Made by a program: the position numbers and the translations under genes. From positions 56,520 through 120,519 of the forward strand of contig JAGNJW010000015.1 in assembly GCA_018000455.1 (NCBI GenBank): a stretch of 64,000 nucleotides of DNA. Reading direction: 5' to 3'. The notes under the pieces are model-generated. The model was not told the origin of the DNA and did not search any database. It saw only the letters and a program-made list of their open reading frames with translations. The stretch's first letter is position 1. Every line of letters starts with the position of its first letter. Below are positions 1 through 8,306 of this stretch, one piece after another. The stretch is from Acidobacteriota bacterium. GTDB lineage: Bacteria; Acidobacteriota; Vicinamibacteria; Vicinamibacterales; UBA2999.

Positions 1-242
1 CGGAACCCGTGAATGTATTTGAATCGAAGGGCGGCGACCGCGCCGATACGCAGGGACGAGCTTGTATCTGCAACGCGCTCCTGGCTACGGCTGGCCTGCC
101 GCAGATACGCGCAGGCAAGCTCGAAGAACCGCCGATCGTGACCATGGGCGACGACCTGCGAGGTGTGGGACGGTTCCTGCGTCCCGGGGCCACCGACTAT
201 TCGGCGGCCGACGTCATCGCGACGCTGACGGCGGAACTCTGA
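1..242 (+). CDS. Nitronate monooxygenase-like protein, C-terminal end (partial)
   Basis: The reading frame is open from the window edge to a TGA at 240-242, so only the last roughly 80 residues are present. The visible part contains GRACICNALLAT followed by PPIVTMGDDL and TDYSAADVIATL. This pattern is typical of the C-terminus of the flavin-dependent nitronate monooxygenase / 2-nitropropane dioxygenase family, where the cysteine-containing segment sits late in the TIM barrel. The catalytic centre lies upstream of the window, so the substrate cannot be judged. A tRNA-Arg gene follows 41 bases downstream. The family assignment is moderately secure. Confidence 0.7.
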   Translation, partial: EPVNVFESKGGDRADTQGRACICNALLATAGLPQIRAGKLEEPPIVTMGDDLRGVGRFLRPGATDYSAADVIATLTAEL

Positions 243-265
243 GACCTCCGCCGCCATGCTTGGGC

Positions 266-274
266 TGCTACGAT
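266..274 (+). promoter_or_regulatory. Extended -10 promoter element of tRNA-Arg(TCT)
   Basis: TGC followed by TACGAT lies nine bases before the tRNA. It matches an extended -10 (TGN-TANNNT). No clear -35 is visible. The same TGC-TANNNT arrangement precedes other genes in the window. Confidence 0.4.
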
Positions 275-283
275 TGGAGCGAC

Positions 284-360
284 GCGCCCGTAGCTCAGTC
301 GGATAGAGCACCGGCCTTCTAAGCCGGGGGTCGCAGGTTCGATCCCTGCCGGGCGCGCCA
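284..360 (+). tRNA. tRNA-Arg (anticodon TCT)
   Basis: The 77-base cloverleaf has acceptor arms GCGCCCG / CGGGCGC, discriminator G and an encoded CCA. The anticodon arm is CCGGC-CTTCTAA-GCCGG, giving anticodon TCT, which reads AGA. The T arm is GCAGG-TTCGATC-CCTGC. An IS5-family element is inserted 30 bases downstream. Confidence 0.97.
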
Positions 361-386
361 GGTCCTTGCGGACCTGCCTGCCCTCG

Positions 387-1547
387 CTAGGGAAGCTCTG
401 CACAGGTGACTGTGCGGAGTGAACGTGCGTGTTCCGACGCCACGTAAGGCTGCGCCGCGGCACCGTCTCGTGGCCCGCGGGGCGGGCGCACGGGCGTCGT
501 GGGCGGTGATGCGGTCATGCCGGACACACCTCCGGCGCGAGGCGCCGTCGCAGCAGGTAGAGATTCGCTAGGGCGAACGCCGCGAAGAGGCGCACGGTGT
601 TCGTGGCCAAGCCGCGATAGCGGACCTTCGTGAAGCCCCAGAGCCGTTTCACGACATGGAAGGCATGCTCCCCACGGGCGCGCGCCTGGGAGCGCCGGCG
701 ATTCTCGACGCGTTGGCCAGCCGTGAGCGGCCGCTGGCGTGTGCCCCGACGGTTGACGCGGTAATGGACGCCGTGGGCCTCGGCACACTGGTGGTGAAAC
801 GCACTCCAGTACGCTTGGTCCCCATGGAGCACCCGCTCCGCTCCGTGGAGCAACTGCGGGAGCTGGGTGATGTCCGCGACGTGCGCAGCGGTCGTCGTCA
901 GACTGTGCACAATCCCCTGGAGGTCGGTGCCCACATGGGCCTTCATGCCGAAGTGCCACGTTGAGCCCTTCCGTGTCTGGTGCATCTCGGGGTCGCGGGC
1001 CCGCTCGGCATTCTTCGTCGAGGGCGGCGCTTCGATGATGGTGGCGTCGACGATCGTGCCGGCCTTCAGCAGCAACTGACGCTCCTCCAGCAACGTCCGC
1101 ACCGCGGCGAACATCGCCTCGGTCAACTGATGCCGCTCCAACAGGTGCCGAAACCGCAGGATGGTCGATTCGTCCGGCACGGGGTCGGCACCCAGCTCAA
1201 TGCCGGCAAAGCGCCGCATCGCCTCCGAGTCGTAGAGCGCGTCCTCCATCGCCGGGTCCGACAGATTGAACCAGTGCTGCAAGAAGTAGATCCGCAGCAT
1301 CCGCGGCAGCGGCATCGGCTGGGTGCCCTGACCGGCCTTCGGATAGTGCGGTACGACCAGCGCCGTCAGCGCCGCCCACGGAATGACCGCATCCATCTCG
1401 GCCAGAAAGCGCTCCCGCCGCGTCACCTTCCCCTTGCCGTCCCACACCAGTGCCGCGAATGTCGGCTGCGTCATCGGCCCTCCCGGTCTCACGCAGTATG
1501 CGGTCCCGGCGATCGCCTGTCGATCCCCCTGTGCAGAGCTTCCCTAG
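387..1547 (-). mobile_element. Complete IS5-family insertion sequence with CTAG target duplication
   Basis: The element proper is 391-1543 (1153 bp). It is bounded by 16-bp perfect inverted repeats, GGAAGCTCTGCACAGG at 391-406 and its complement at 1528-1543. A CTAG duplication flanks it at 387-390 and 1544-1547, matching the YTAR-type target preference of the IS5 group. One intact transposase gene on the minus strand fills it. The perfect ends and open frame suggest recent arrival. Confidence 0.95.
515..1474 (-). CDS. IS5-family transposase (DDE)
   Basis: This DDE transposase of about 319 residues catalyses cut-and-paste movement of the surrounding element. The N-terminus (MTQPTFAALVWDGKGK) and the helical DUF772-type region that follows are typical of the group. 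The catalytic residues are visible as D in IVDATIIEAP, D in LHGDQAYW and E in RARGEHAFHVVKRLWGF. The ATG at 1474 is chosen because family members begin at this point. An in-frame GTG at 1492 would add six residues, and a GGGAGG sits just upstream of the ATG. The frame is uninterrupted, so the element may still be active. Confidence 0.95.
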   Translation of the reverse strand: MTQPTFAALVWDGKGKVTRRERFLAEMDAVIPWAALTALVVPHYPKAGQGTQPMPLPRMLRIYFLQHWFNLSDPAMEDALYDSEAMRRFAGIELGADPVPDESTILRFRHLLERHQLTEAMFAAVRTLLEERQLLLKAGTIVDATIIEAPPSTKNAERARDPEMHQTRKGSTWHFGMKAHVGTDLQGIVHSLTTTAAHVADITQLPQLLHGAERVLHGDQAYWSAFHHQCAEAHGVHYRVNRRGTRQRPLTAGQRVENRRRSQARARGEHAFHVVKRLWGFTKVRYRGLATNTVRLFAAFALANLYLLRRRLAPEVCPA

Positions 1548-1560
1548 GGCTCAGGCGGCC

Positions 1561-1580
1561 GCGACGCACGAGTGCGTCGC
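1561..1580. repeat. 9-bp hairpin between IS element and HEAT gene
   Basis: GCGACGCAC and its exact complement GTGCGTCGC are separated by two bases. No T tract follows, so it is not a convincing intrinsic terminator. It lies about 80 bases before the HEAT-protein start and could be an operator or a structural element. Confidence 0.4.
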
Positions 1581-1661
1581 GACCGGGCACACCTACGTCA
1601 TTCCAACGAAATCCCCTGGCCGGCCGTCCAACCCGGGAACATCACACACCCTGGAGCGACG

Positions 1662-2978
1662 ATGACAACAGCCCTTCTCCTGGCGGCCAGCCTGGCCGTG
1701 CAGCAGCCCGACCTTCGCAACGCGGCGTCGGTTTCCGAGCTCCTCACCTCACTTCGCGCCGCCGAGCCGGGGGTCTGCGAGCTGGCCGCACGATCGCTCA
1801 CCGGCTACGGCGGCTGGTGGAATGGCGACGTCGCCGCCGTGCCGATGCCCGTGCCGATGCCGATGCCGATGCCGATGCCCCGCGCGGGCGGCGGCATCTC
1901 GGTGCGCATGCCGCGGATGGGACGGCGTGCCGGGGAGGGTCTCGACCCACAGGTGCTGCAGGCGTTCCGGACCGCGCTCCGGGACACGAGCGGGTGCGTC
2001 AGGCACCTGGCCGCGCGGGTGATCGCGCGAGAGCATCCGGCCTGGGCCACGACCGAGTTCGGCGCTTTGGCCAAAGACGCCGACGCCGGCCGGCGAGAGA
2101 CGGGCATCCAGGGACTCGGCGAACTCGAGGACCCGGGAACGCTCGACATCATCACGCGGGCCCTGGGCGACAGCGTCGTGGCCGTGCGTGCGATGGCGGC
2201 CTGGGCGCTCGGCGAGATGGAGCACCTCGAGTCGATTCCGGGCCTCGGTCGCGCCCTGGGCGATGATTCGCCCCTCGTGAGGCGCCGGGCCGCCTGGGCC
2301 CTTGGGGAGATCGAAGACGAACTGGCGCTGCCGCCGCTCGAACGCGCACTCCGCGATCGCTCGCCCGAGGTGCGGCGGATGGCGGTCTGGGCGATCGGCG
2401 AAATCGAGTCGCCGAAAGGCGTGCCGATGTTGCGGGCCATGGCGGCCGATGCCGACCCGGAGGCACGCCGGATGGCGGCCTGGGCCCTGGGCGAAATCGA
2501 GGACGCCAGCGGGGTGGGCGTGCTGACGCCGCTCGCCAAAGACAAGGACCCCCGCGTGCGACAGATGGCAGCGTGGGCGCTCGGCGAAATCGAGAGTGCC
2601 TCGGCCGTGAACGTGCTCGCGCCGCTCGTGCGCGACCCGAATCTCGACGTGCAGCTCACCGCCCTGTGGGCGCTCGGCGAGATCGAGTCCCGGGACGGCG
2701 TCGAGGTGGTGGCGCCCGGGCTCAAAGACGGCGCGCCGGCCGTGCGGCGAACGGCGGCCTGGGCCCTGGGCGAGATCGAATCGGCGGCCGCGGTTCGCCA
2801 TCTGACGCCGCTGCTGCGCGATCCCGACGAGGACGTGCGGGCCGTGGTGGCGTGGGCGCTCGGGGAGATCGAGAGCGCCTCGGCGCTCCCGGCGCTCGAG
2901 GCCGTGCGCGACGATCGATCGCCCGCCGTGCGGCACGCGGTCCGCTGGGCCATCGCACAGATCGACGATCGCCGTTAG
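1662..2978 (+). CDS. HEAT-repeat protein, probably secreted
   Basis: The 438-residue protein begins with a short hydrophobic stretch (TTALLLAASLAVQ). A low-complexity Met-Pro run follows near residues 60-73, then about nine HEAT/PBS-lyase-like repeats of roughly 31 residues. Each repeat is built on R-R-x-A-A-W-A-L-G-E-I-E. Such arrays form an alpha-solenoid used for protein-protein binding, and no catalytic domain is present. The ATG at 1662 is preceded by GGAG at good distance. In related bacteria similar arrays follow an M56/BlaR1 membrane peptidase domain. Here none is seen, and the IS element lies 115 bases upstream, so loss of upstream coding sequence is possible. Its stop codon overlaps that of convergent rsmH. 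Confidence 0.85.
   Translation: MTTALLLAASLAVQQPDLRNAASVSELLTSLRAAEPGVCELAARSLTGYGGWWNGDVAAVPMPVPMPMPMPMPRAGGGISVRMPRMGRRAGEGLDPQVLQAFRTALRDTSGCVRHLAARVIAREHPAWATTEFGALAKDADAGRRETGIQGLGELEDPGTLDIITRALGDSVVAVRAMAAWALGEMEHLESIPGLGRALGDDSPLVRRRAAWALGEIEDELALPPLERALRDRSPEVRRMAVWAIGEIESPKGVPMLRAMAADADPEARRMAAWALGEIEDASGVGVLTPLAKDKDPRVRQMAAWALGEIESASAVNVLAPLVRDPNLDVQLTALWALGEIESRDGVEVVAPGLKDGAPAVRRTAAWALGEIESAAAVRHLTPLLRDPDEDVRAVVAWALGEIESASALPALEAVRDDRSPAVRHAVRWAIAQIDDRR
1841..1880 (+). repeat. Hexanucleotide tandem repeat (GCCGAT)n inside the HEAT gene
   Basis: About six copies of GCCGAT, one of them variant (GCCCGT), encode alternating Met-Pro and Val-Pro. The unit is six bases, so copy-number change would keep the reading frame. 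Confidence 0.8.
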
Positions 2979-4009
2979 TCGACAGCCACGGCAGCCGCCC
3001 GTCGCGCCCACCGCAGCTTCGCCGCGGCTGCGCGCGGGTTCGCACGCACCTCCTTGCCGGCGGCGCGGATCACGTCGTGGCTGACCGCGGCATAGACGCC
3101 GTCGCGAAGCCCGGCCTGGAACGCCTTCTTCACGCGGCGGTCCTCGCCAGAATGGAAGGTCAGGATCGCCACGCGCCCTCCCGGCGCCAGGCACTCCGGC
3201 AGCGTGCGCAGCAGCGCATCGAGCGCGCCGAGTTCGTCGTTGACGGCAATGCGCAGCGCCTGGAACACGCGCCGGACCGAGCGGTCGGTGTGCTCGGCAT
3301 CGACGCCAGTAGACGCGCCCTCGACGGCCGCCCGGACGAGTTCGGCCAGTGCACGCGTCGTGGCGAGGGTTCGTCCCGCCACGTGGGCGGCAATCGCCGC
3401 CGCATGTGGTTCATCGGCGTTGGCCGTCAAGAGCGCCGTCAGCTCGGACACGCTCAATCGGGCCAGGAGCTCTGACGCCGAGGCCCCACGCGCCGGGTTC
3501 ATCCGCATGTCGAGCGGCGCGACCTCCTTGAACGTGAAGCCGCGTTCGGGGTTATCGAGCTGCATCGACGACACGCCGAGGTCGGCGCAGATGACGTCGG
3601 CGCCGGTCACGCCCTCGGCCGCCAGCACCTCGGCCAGGGCCGCAAAGTTGGTGCGGTGGGCCGTGAAGACGTCCGCGCCGAAGCCGGCCGCGCCCAGGCG
3701 CGTCACCGTGCGCGGCAATTCGAGCGGATCGGCGTCGAGCCCAACGAGCCGTCCCCCCGGCAGAAGACGCGCGAGCAGGGCCTGTGCATGACCGCCGAAG
3801 CCCAGCGTGCAGTCCACGGCCACCTCTCCCGGCCGTGGCGCGAGCACGGCAAGGAGGTCGTCGACCATGATCGGCCGGTGCATCCCGGCGGGCGTCTTCC
3901 CCGCCTGCAGCACCTTGGCGACGTCGGCGACGAAGCGCTCCGGCTGCAGTTCCTTGTACTTGTGATGGAAGGCGCGGGGATGCCTGCCGGGATAGCGCGG
4001 GCGCCGCAT
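2975..4009 (-). CDS. rsmH: 16S rRNA (cytosine-1402-N4)-methyltransferase
   Basis: RsmH methylates N4 of C1402 in the ribosomal P site, using SAM. The SAM-binding motif DCTLGFGGHAQALL, the family signature DLGVSSMQLDNPERGF and the C-terminal LTFHSGEDRRVKKAF (usually FHSLEDRxVK) are all present. At 344 residues it carries an N-terminal extension of about 40 residues, rich in Arg, His and Lys, before the usual HxPVM start. The extension has a plausible GGAG upstream of its ATG. The gene stands outside any division/cell-wall cluster. Its stop overlaps the stop of the convergent HEAT gene by four bases. The assignment is secure. Confidence 0.95.
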   Translation of the reverse strand: MRRPRYPGRHPRAFHHKYKELQPERFVADVAKVLQAGKTPAGMHRPIMVDDLLAVLAPRPGEVAVDCTLGFGGHAQALLARLLPGGRLVGLDADPLELPRTVTRLGAAGFGADVFTAHRTNFAALAEVLAAEGVTGADVICADLGVSSMQLDNPERGFTFKEVAPLDMRMNPARGASASELLARLSVSELTALLTANADEPHAAAIAAHVAGRTLATTRALAELVRAAVEGASTGVDAEHTDRSVRRVFQALRIAVNDELGALDALLRTLPECLAPGGRVAILTFHSGEDRRVKKAFQAGLRDGVYAAVSHDVIRAAGKEVRANPRAAAAKLRWARRAAAVAVD

Positions 4010-4012
4010 CGC

Positions 4013-4573
4013 TCAGGCTCCGGCCCCTGCCGTCAGCCGGCGTCGCACGAACTGCACGAGTTCGGGAAACGGCGCCCGTTCGACGAAGTGGCCGCGGTCG
4101 CTGTGCTCGAAGTAACTGCAGCCGAGTTGACTGGCCACGAACCGGGCCTCAGCCACCGGGATGAGCGGATCGTCGGCCGAGTGGAAGATCCCGATCCACT
4201 GCTGATGGCGGCGGATGTCGCTCCAGCGCCACGGGTCGCGGTAGTAGCCGCTGGCCCGCTCACCTGCATCCCCAAGGTCGGTGTGACACACGCCGACGAG
4301 CACCGAACCGAGCAGGCGGTGCGTCTCGGCGTAGCGCATCGCCGCCACGGCACCCGACGAGTGACCGATGAGCACCGTGTTGTCATCGGCGCCGAGGGTC
4401 TCGAGGAACCTCAGCCAGACGCTGGCTCGGGCGCGGACGTTGTCGGGGAAGGTGCAGTTCACGACCTCGAGGCCGAGCAAGGCCAGATCGCGCTCGACGA
4501 AGGGCAGCCAGCCGTCGGCCGCGGTGGCGCCGCCGTTGCCGTGAATGAGGATGACTCTGGGAGTGGAGGTCAC
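4013..4573 (-). CDS. Small alpha/beta hydrolase (RBBP9/YdeN family)
   Basis: This 186-residue serine hydrolase has the nucleophile elbow GHSSGA (Ser72), an acid in SADDPLIP and a catalytic His in DRGHF, which together form the triad of the RBBP9/YdeN family. The oxyanion region LIHGNGG is at the N-terminus. Substrates of bacterial members are mostly unknown. No signal peptide is seen, so it is likely cytosolic. The start is GTG. It lies 3 bp upstream of rsmH on the same strand, suggesting co-transcription, and is divergent from the TPR gene. Confidence 0.88.
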   Translation of the reverse strand: MTSTPRVILIHGNGGATAADGWLPFVERDLALLGLEVVNCTFPDNVRARASVWLRFLETLGADDNTVLIGHSSGAVAAMRYAETHRLLGSVLVGVCHTDLGDAGERASGYYRDPWRWSDIRRHQQWIGIFHSADDPLIPVAEARFVASQLGCSYFEHSDRGHFVERAPFPELVQFVRRRLTAGAGA

Positions 4574-4723
4574 GAGGGCCTGACGCCGATTATCCCGCGA
4601 GCCGTTGCGGTAGCGCCCAGCATCGACCGGGTGGGGGCCGACCGGCGCGGCCGTCCCGGTGCACTACAATGCCGAGACGGTCGTCGAGCTGGCCCCCAGG
4701 CTCCGCCACCGCCGGAGGACTGG

Positions 4724-5959
4724 ATGCCGGACGCGCGCGAGTATCGACTGGTGGTGGCAGACGCCGAGCAGGCCGCTCGCGCCGGCGACTACCCACGCGC
4801 CGACGTGTTGATGCGTGAGGCGCTCCGCCTGCAGGAGTCCACGCTCGGATCGCTGCACCCGGATCTCGCCAGCACCTTGAACAACCTGGCGGTCGTGTGT
4901 GAAGCGATCGGCCAGATCGACGACGCCGAGCAGTTCTATCGCCGTGCGTGCGCCGTCGCGTCGTGGTCGCGCCCGCCCACCGACCCGCTCGTCATCACGA
5001 GCCGTGAGAACCTGAAGGACTTCTGTGCTGCGCAGGGACGGCCATTCGAGGAGTGGCCCGAGATCGCGCGGGGCGAAGCTCCGGCGGCCGTTGCGCCGGC
5101 GCCGGCGCCTCACGCAGCCGTGTCATCGCCTCACTCACACGCCTCACCGGTGCCGCCAGTGTCACCGGCGTCGCCCGCAGCGCGGCCTGCCGCGGCCCAC
5201 GCCAGCACGGCGTCACCGGTCGGGCGCGCCGCTGGCGCCAGTGTGGTGCCGGCGACATCCTCACGCGTCCCGCGAACGCCGGCCGCGCCACCGAGCTCGG
5301 TCAAGCGGTCCGCCTGGATGACGCCGGTCGTCGGCGCTGTGGCGCTCGTGGCCATCATCGGCGCGGTCGTGCTCGTGCGCTCGTGGCGCGCCACCCCACC
5401 GGTCGAGCGTGCTGCCGTGGTGCAGACAGAGGCGCCGCCAACCACGCTTCCCGCGGCGCCGGAGGCGCTCTCCCCCGCACCGCCGTCGCCGGCGGCGGCA
5501 CCAGGCGACTCCGCCGGCGAGCCGCCGGCGGTGCTCACGCCGCCCGTCCCTGCGGCCGCGCCTCCAGCAACGCCAGACCCCCCGGCCGCGGCGTCGTCTC
5601 CGCCCTCACCGCCCGCGTCGACGACGGCCGCGCCGGCCGGCGTTCGGGTCGTCGTCGCGGAAGTCTGCGCTTCGCTCTCGACCAGCGGTGCGTGGCGCTG
5701 CGACCCCCTGGAGACCCCCGCACCTGCGGGACGCGCCGTCTTCTACACGCGGATTGCCTCGCCCTCCGGCATGCGCGTGGAGCACCGGTGGTACCAAGGC
5801 CCGACACTGCGTCAGACCGTGCCGCTCTCGATCGCGGCCAATCCGTCGGCCGGCTACCGCACGTTCAGCCGGCAGACCCTCACCGCCGGCGCCTGGCGGG
5901 TCGAGCTGCGCGCGGCTGACGGCACCGTGCTGCACGAGGCGGCGTTCGAGGTGCGGTAA
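4724..5959 (+). CDS. TPR protein with single membrane span and DUF2914 domain
   Basis: The 411-residue protein has an N-terminal tetratricopeptide region (residues ~5-95, kinesin-light-chain-like, with LHPDLASTLNNLAVVCEAIGQ). A Pro/Ala-rich linker, one transmembrane segment (~198-220), a second Pro/Ala-rich linker and a C-terminal DUF2914-like domain (~306-411) follow. The last contains YTRIASPSGMRVEHRWYQG and AGAWRVELRAADG. The layout implies a membrane-anchored sensor or scaffold with TPRs on one side and DUF2914 on the other, but its function is unknown. The ATG at 4724 follows GGAGG. The frame is open far upstream, but that part is antisense to rsmH. Confidence 0.85.
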   Translation: MPDAREYRLVVADAEQAARAGDYPRADVLMREALRLQESTLGSLHPDLASTLNNLAVVCEAIGQIDDAEQFYRRACAVASWSRPPTDPLVITSRENLKDFCAAQGRPFEEWPEIARGEAPAAVAPAPAPHAAVSSPHSHASPVPPVSPASPAARPAAAHASTASPVGRAAGASVVPATSSRVPRTPAAPPSSVKRSAWMTPVVGAVALVAIIGAVVLVRSWRATPPVERAAVVQTEAPPTTLPAAPEALSPAPPSPAAAPGDSAGEPPAVLTPPVPAAAPPATPDPPAAASSPPSPPASTTAAPAGVRVVVAEVCASLSTSGAWRCDPLETPAPAGRAVFYTRIASPSGMRVEHRWYQGPTLRQTVPLSIAANPSAGYRTFSRQTLTAGAWRVELRAADGTVLHEAAFEVR

Positions 5960-5975
5960 CGGTCCGCGCGAGGTG

Positions 5976-7715
5976 CTACGGCGTGAAGTCGTCGGCGCGA
6001 TAGACCTCGCGGCCTTCCTTCATCGTCCACAGCACCTGCAGTGAGTGCAGCTCGGACGGCGCAACGGCATAGGGATCGCGATCGAGCACGACGAGATCGG
6101 CGAGCTTTCCCACCTCGAGCGCACCGCTGTCGGCGTCTTCGAAGCTCACGTAGGCGCCGCCGTTCGTGTAGGCACGAAGCGCCGTCGTCAGGTCGAGACG
6201 TTCGTCGGGCAGCCAGGCCGGCGCCGCCGCTGCGGCCTCGAGCGCCTTGCGCGTCACGGCGACCTGCACGGCGTGCAGTGGATTGACCGAGCTCACCGAC
6301 CAGTCGCTGCCGCCGGCCAGTCGTGCGCCTGCCCGCAGCAACGAGCCGAACGGGTAGAGATGTTGCGACCGCACGGGGCCGAGCCGCGGTTCGGTCAGGT
6401 CGGTGATGAACCGATCGGCGAAGGCCCACAGCGGCTGCATGTTCGCCACCACGCCCAGCGACGCAAAGCGCGGCTGATCGGCCGGGTCGACGAGCTGGAT
6501 GTGGGCGATGTGGGCACGACGATCGCGGCGCCCGTTGGCGCGATCGGCCGCCTCGATGGCGTCGAGGCCCTGACGCACACCCCCGTCGCCGATGGCATGC
6601 ATGTGCGTCTGGAAGCCCTCGCGGTCGAGACGGGTGACGAGCGCCTGCAAGGCCGCGTCGGTGAAATTCGACAGGCCGCGCGCCTCGGGCGACGAGGCTG
6701 GACGCGCCCGCTCGCCGGCAAGCGGCAGGTATGGCTCGAGCAGCGCCGCCGTGCCAGCCTCGATCACGCCGTCGATGAAGATCTTGACGGCCGCGGCGGA
6801 CACGCCGGGCTCGACGACCGCCTTCCGGATGGCCACGAAATCATCCACCTGGCTGGCATCTTTCGCCGGGTCGGCGTAGAGCGAGAGGCGCGCGCGCGCC
6901 GTCAGCTTGCCCCGCCGCGCCACGGCCCGGTACGCGGCCACGGTGGCCTCACGAGCGCTGGCCTCCTGGAACGACACGATGCCCACGCGGTTCATCGCCG
7001 CCAGGGCGCGCAGCAACCCGGCCTCGTACTCCTCGGCGGTCGGGGGCGGCACGAGGCGGCTCACCAGATCGGTCGCCGACTCGCGCAGCACGCCAGTCGG
7101 ATTGCCACGCCGGTCGCGCTCGATGCGGCCGGCAGGTGGGTCGGCCGTGGTGCGGGTGACACCCGCCGCGGCGAGTGCTGCGGTATTCGCCCACAGCGTG
7201 TGCCCGTCGGACGAACTGAGGGCGGCCGGCTGCTGGCCGGTCAATCGATCGAGCGCCTGCCGGTCGGGCGCCCCGCCGGGAAACGCCGTGAGCTGCCAGC
7301 CGCCGCCCACGAGCCAGGGCCGGCCGCGTTGTGCTTCGACGCACTGCGCGACGGCGGCCAGGGTCGCCTCGGCCGTGTCGAGGTCGTTGAGGTTGCACTG
7401 CCCCAGTTCGACGCCGGCGCTCACCGGATGTACGTGGGCGTCGTGGAACGCCGGCAGCACCACGCGTCCGCCAAGGTCGACGATGCGTGTCGAGGGCCCC
7501 GCCGTCGCGCGTGCCTCGGCCGCCGTGCCGGCGACCACGATGCGGCCCTCGCGAATTGCGAGCGCCTCGACGCGCCTGGCCGTGGCGTCGAGCGTGATGA
7601 TGGGCCCGCCGACCAGCACGAGATCCGCAGGGGCCGCTGGCGCCGCCGGCCCGCCACAGGCCACGGCTGCCGCCAACGCCAGCACCGCCACCGCGGTCCG
7701 CAGGGCCTGGCTCAC
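5976..7715 (-). CDS. Amidohydrolase family protein (YtcJ-like), secreted lipoprotein
   Basis: The 579-residue metal-dependent hydrolase (Amidohydro_3) has DAHVHP as the first metal-binding pair. Further ligands are THMHAIGDG, AHIAHIQ and the late SDWSV region. The N-terminal hydrophobic segment ends in AAVACGG, a lipobox-like site, so it is probably exported and lipid-anchored. YtcJ relatives act on amide or ester substrates that cannot be inferred here. The GTG at 7715 overlaps the TGA of the upstream reductase (GTGA) and has a GAGGG upstream. An ATG at 7739 would give eight more residues. It is the last gene of a leftward run from 11240. Confidence 0.9.
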   Translation of the reverse strand: MSQALRTAVAVLALAAAVACGGPAAPAAPADLVLVGGPIITLDATARRVEALAIREGRIVVAGTAAEARATAGPSTRIVDLGGRVVLPAFHDAHVHPVSAGVELGQCNLNDLDTAEATLAAVAQCVEAQRGRPWLVGGGWQLTAFPGGAPDRQALDRLTGQQPAALSSSDGHTLWANTAALAAAGVTRTTADPPAGRIERDRRGNPTGVLRESATDLVSRLVPPPTAEEYEAGLLRALAAMNRVGIVSFQEASAREATVAAYRAVARRGKLTARARLSLYADPAKDASQVDDFVAIRKAVVEPGVSAAAVKIFIDGVIEAGTAALLEPYLPLAGERARPASSPEARGLSNFTDAALQALVTRLDREGFQTHMHAIGDGGVRQGLDAIEAADRANGRRDRRAHIAHIQLVDPADQPRFASLGVVANMQPLWAFADRFITDLTEPRLGPVRSQHLYPFGSLLRAGARLAGGSDWSVSSVNPLHAVQVAVTRKALEAAAAAPAWLPDERLDLTTALRAYTNGGAYVSFEDADSGALEVGKLADLVVLDRDPYAVAPSELHSLQVLWTMKEGREVYRADDFTP

Positions 7716-8269
7716 GCGCCGACCCTCGTCGCCAGCCACACGAGCTCAGCCAGCATGCCATCGACGCGCTTCTCGTAGGCCGTGTCGACGGCGGTGCCAT
7801 CCGGCGCGAAGGCGTCCTGCACCCTGGAGACGGCCACGGTTTGCGGCAGCACGAACGCGCCCATGTAGACCAGCACCGTGACGAGCTGTGCCCACGCGTT
7901 CACGCCGCCATGTCCACCACCCGAGACGGTGACCAGGGCCACTGGCGTGCGCTTGAACTGCGGGAGGAAGTAGTCGAGCGCGTTCTTGAGCGCACCGGGG
8001 TAGCCGTGGTTGTACTCCGGCGACACGATGACGATGGCGTCGGCGGATTCGATGGCCGCGGCAAGTCCGGCCAATCCCGGCGGCTCGGGCTCGACGCGTC
8101 CGAAACGCTCTTCCATCACCGGCAGCTGCACCGACGCGAGATCGACGAGCTCGGCGGCGACCCCGTCGAGCCGCGCCAGGCGCGACATCACGAACGACGC
8201 GACACGATCGCTCAGGCGACCTCGACGGACACTGCCCAGGAGCACGAGAATGCGCAGCGGGTTCGGCAT
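7712..8269 (-). CDS. NADPH-dependent FMN reductase (flavodoxin-like)
   Basis: This is a flavodoxin-fold oxidoreductase of about 185 residues. The FMN phosphate-binding loop is LLGSVRRGRLSDRVA, and the flavin-contact motif SPEYNHGYPGALKNALDY is diagnostic of the NADPH-dependent FMN/azo-reductase family. It reduces free flavin, quinone or azo compounds with NAD(P)H. The ATG at 8269 matches the family N-terminus (MPNPLRILVLLGS). A GTG at 8299 is an in-frame alternative. It is translationally coupled to the following amidohydrolase by a 4-bp overlap. Confidence 0.9.
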   Translation of the reverse strand: MPNPLRILVLLGSVRRGRLSDRVASFVMSRLARLDGVAAELVDLASVQLPVMEERFGRVEPEPPGLAGLAAAIESADAIVIVSPEYNHGYPGALKNALDYFLPQFKRTPVALVTVSGGGHGGVNAWAQLVTVLVYMGAFVLPQTVAVSRVQDAFAPDGTAVDTAYEKRVDGMLAELVWLATRVGA

Positions 8270-8306
8270 GGCAGGTTGGACGCGGCGAACCCGCCCCACG
8301 TTTCGG

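Noticed and set aside
1841..2978. Possible CRISPR-like regular repeats
   Set aside because: The ~93-bp periodicity is coding (HEAT units) and there are no unique spacers. No CRISPR array or cas genes were seen in the window.
1749..3194. Minus-strand frame across the HEAT gene
   Set aside because: Shadow of the repeat array. Its apparent repeats are the complement of the HEAT units.
3656..4723. N-terminal extension of the TPR/DUF2914 gene
   Set aside because: The extra 356 codons are antisense to rsmH and the small hydrolase. The ribosome-binding site and domain start support 4724.
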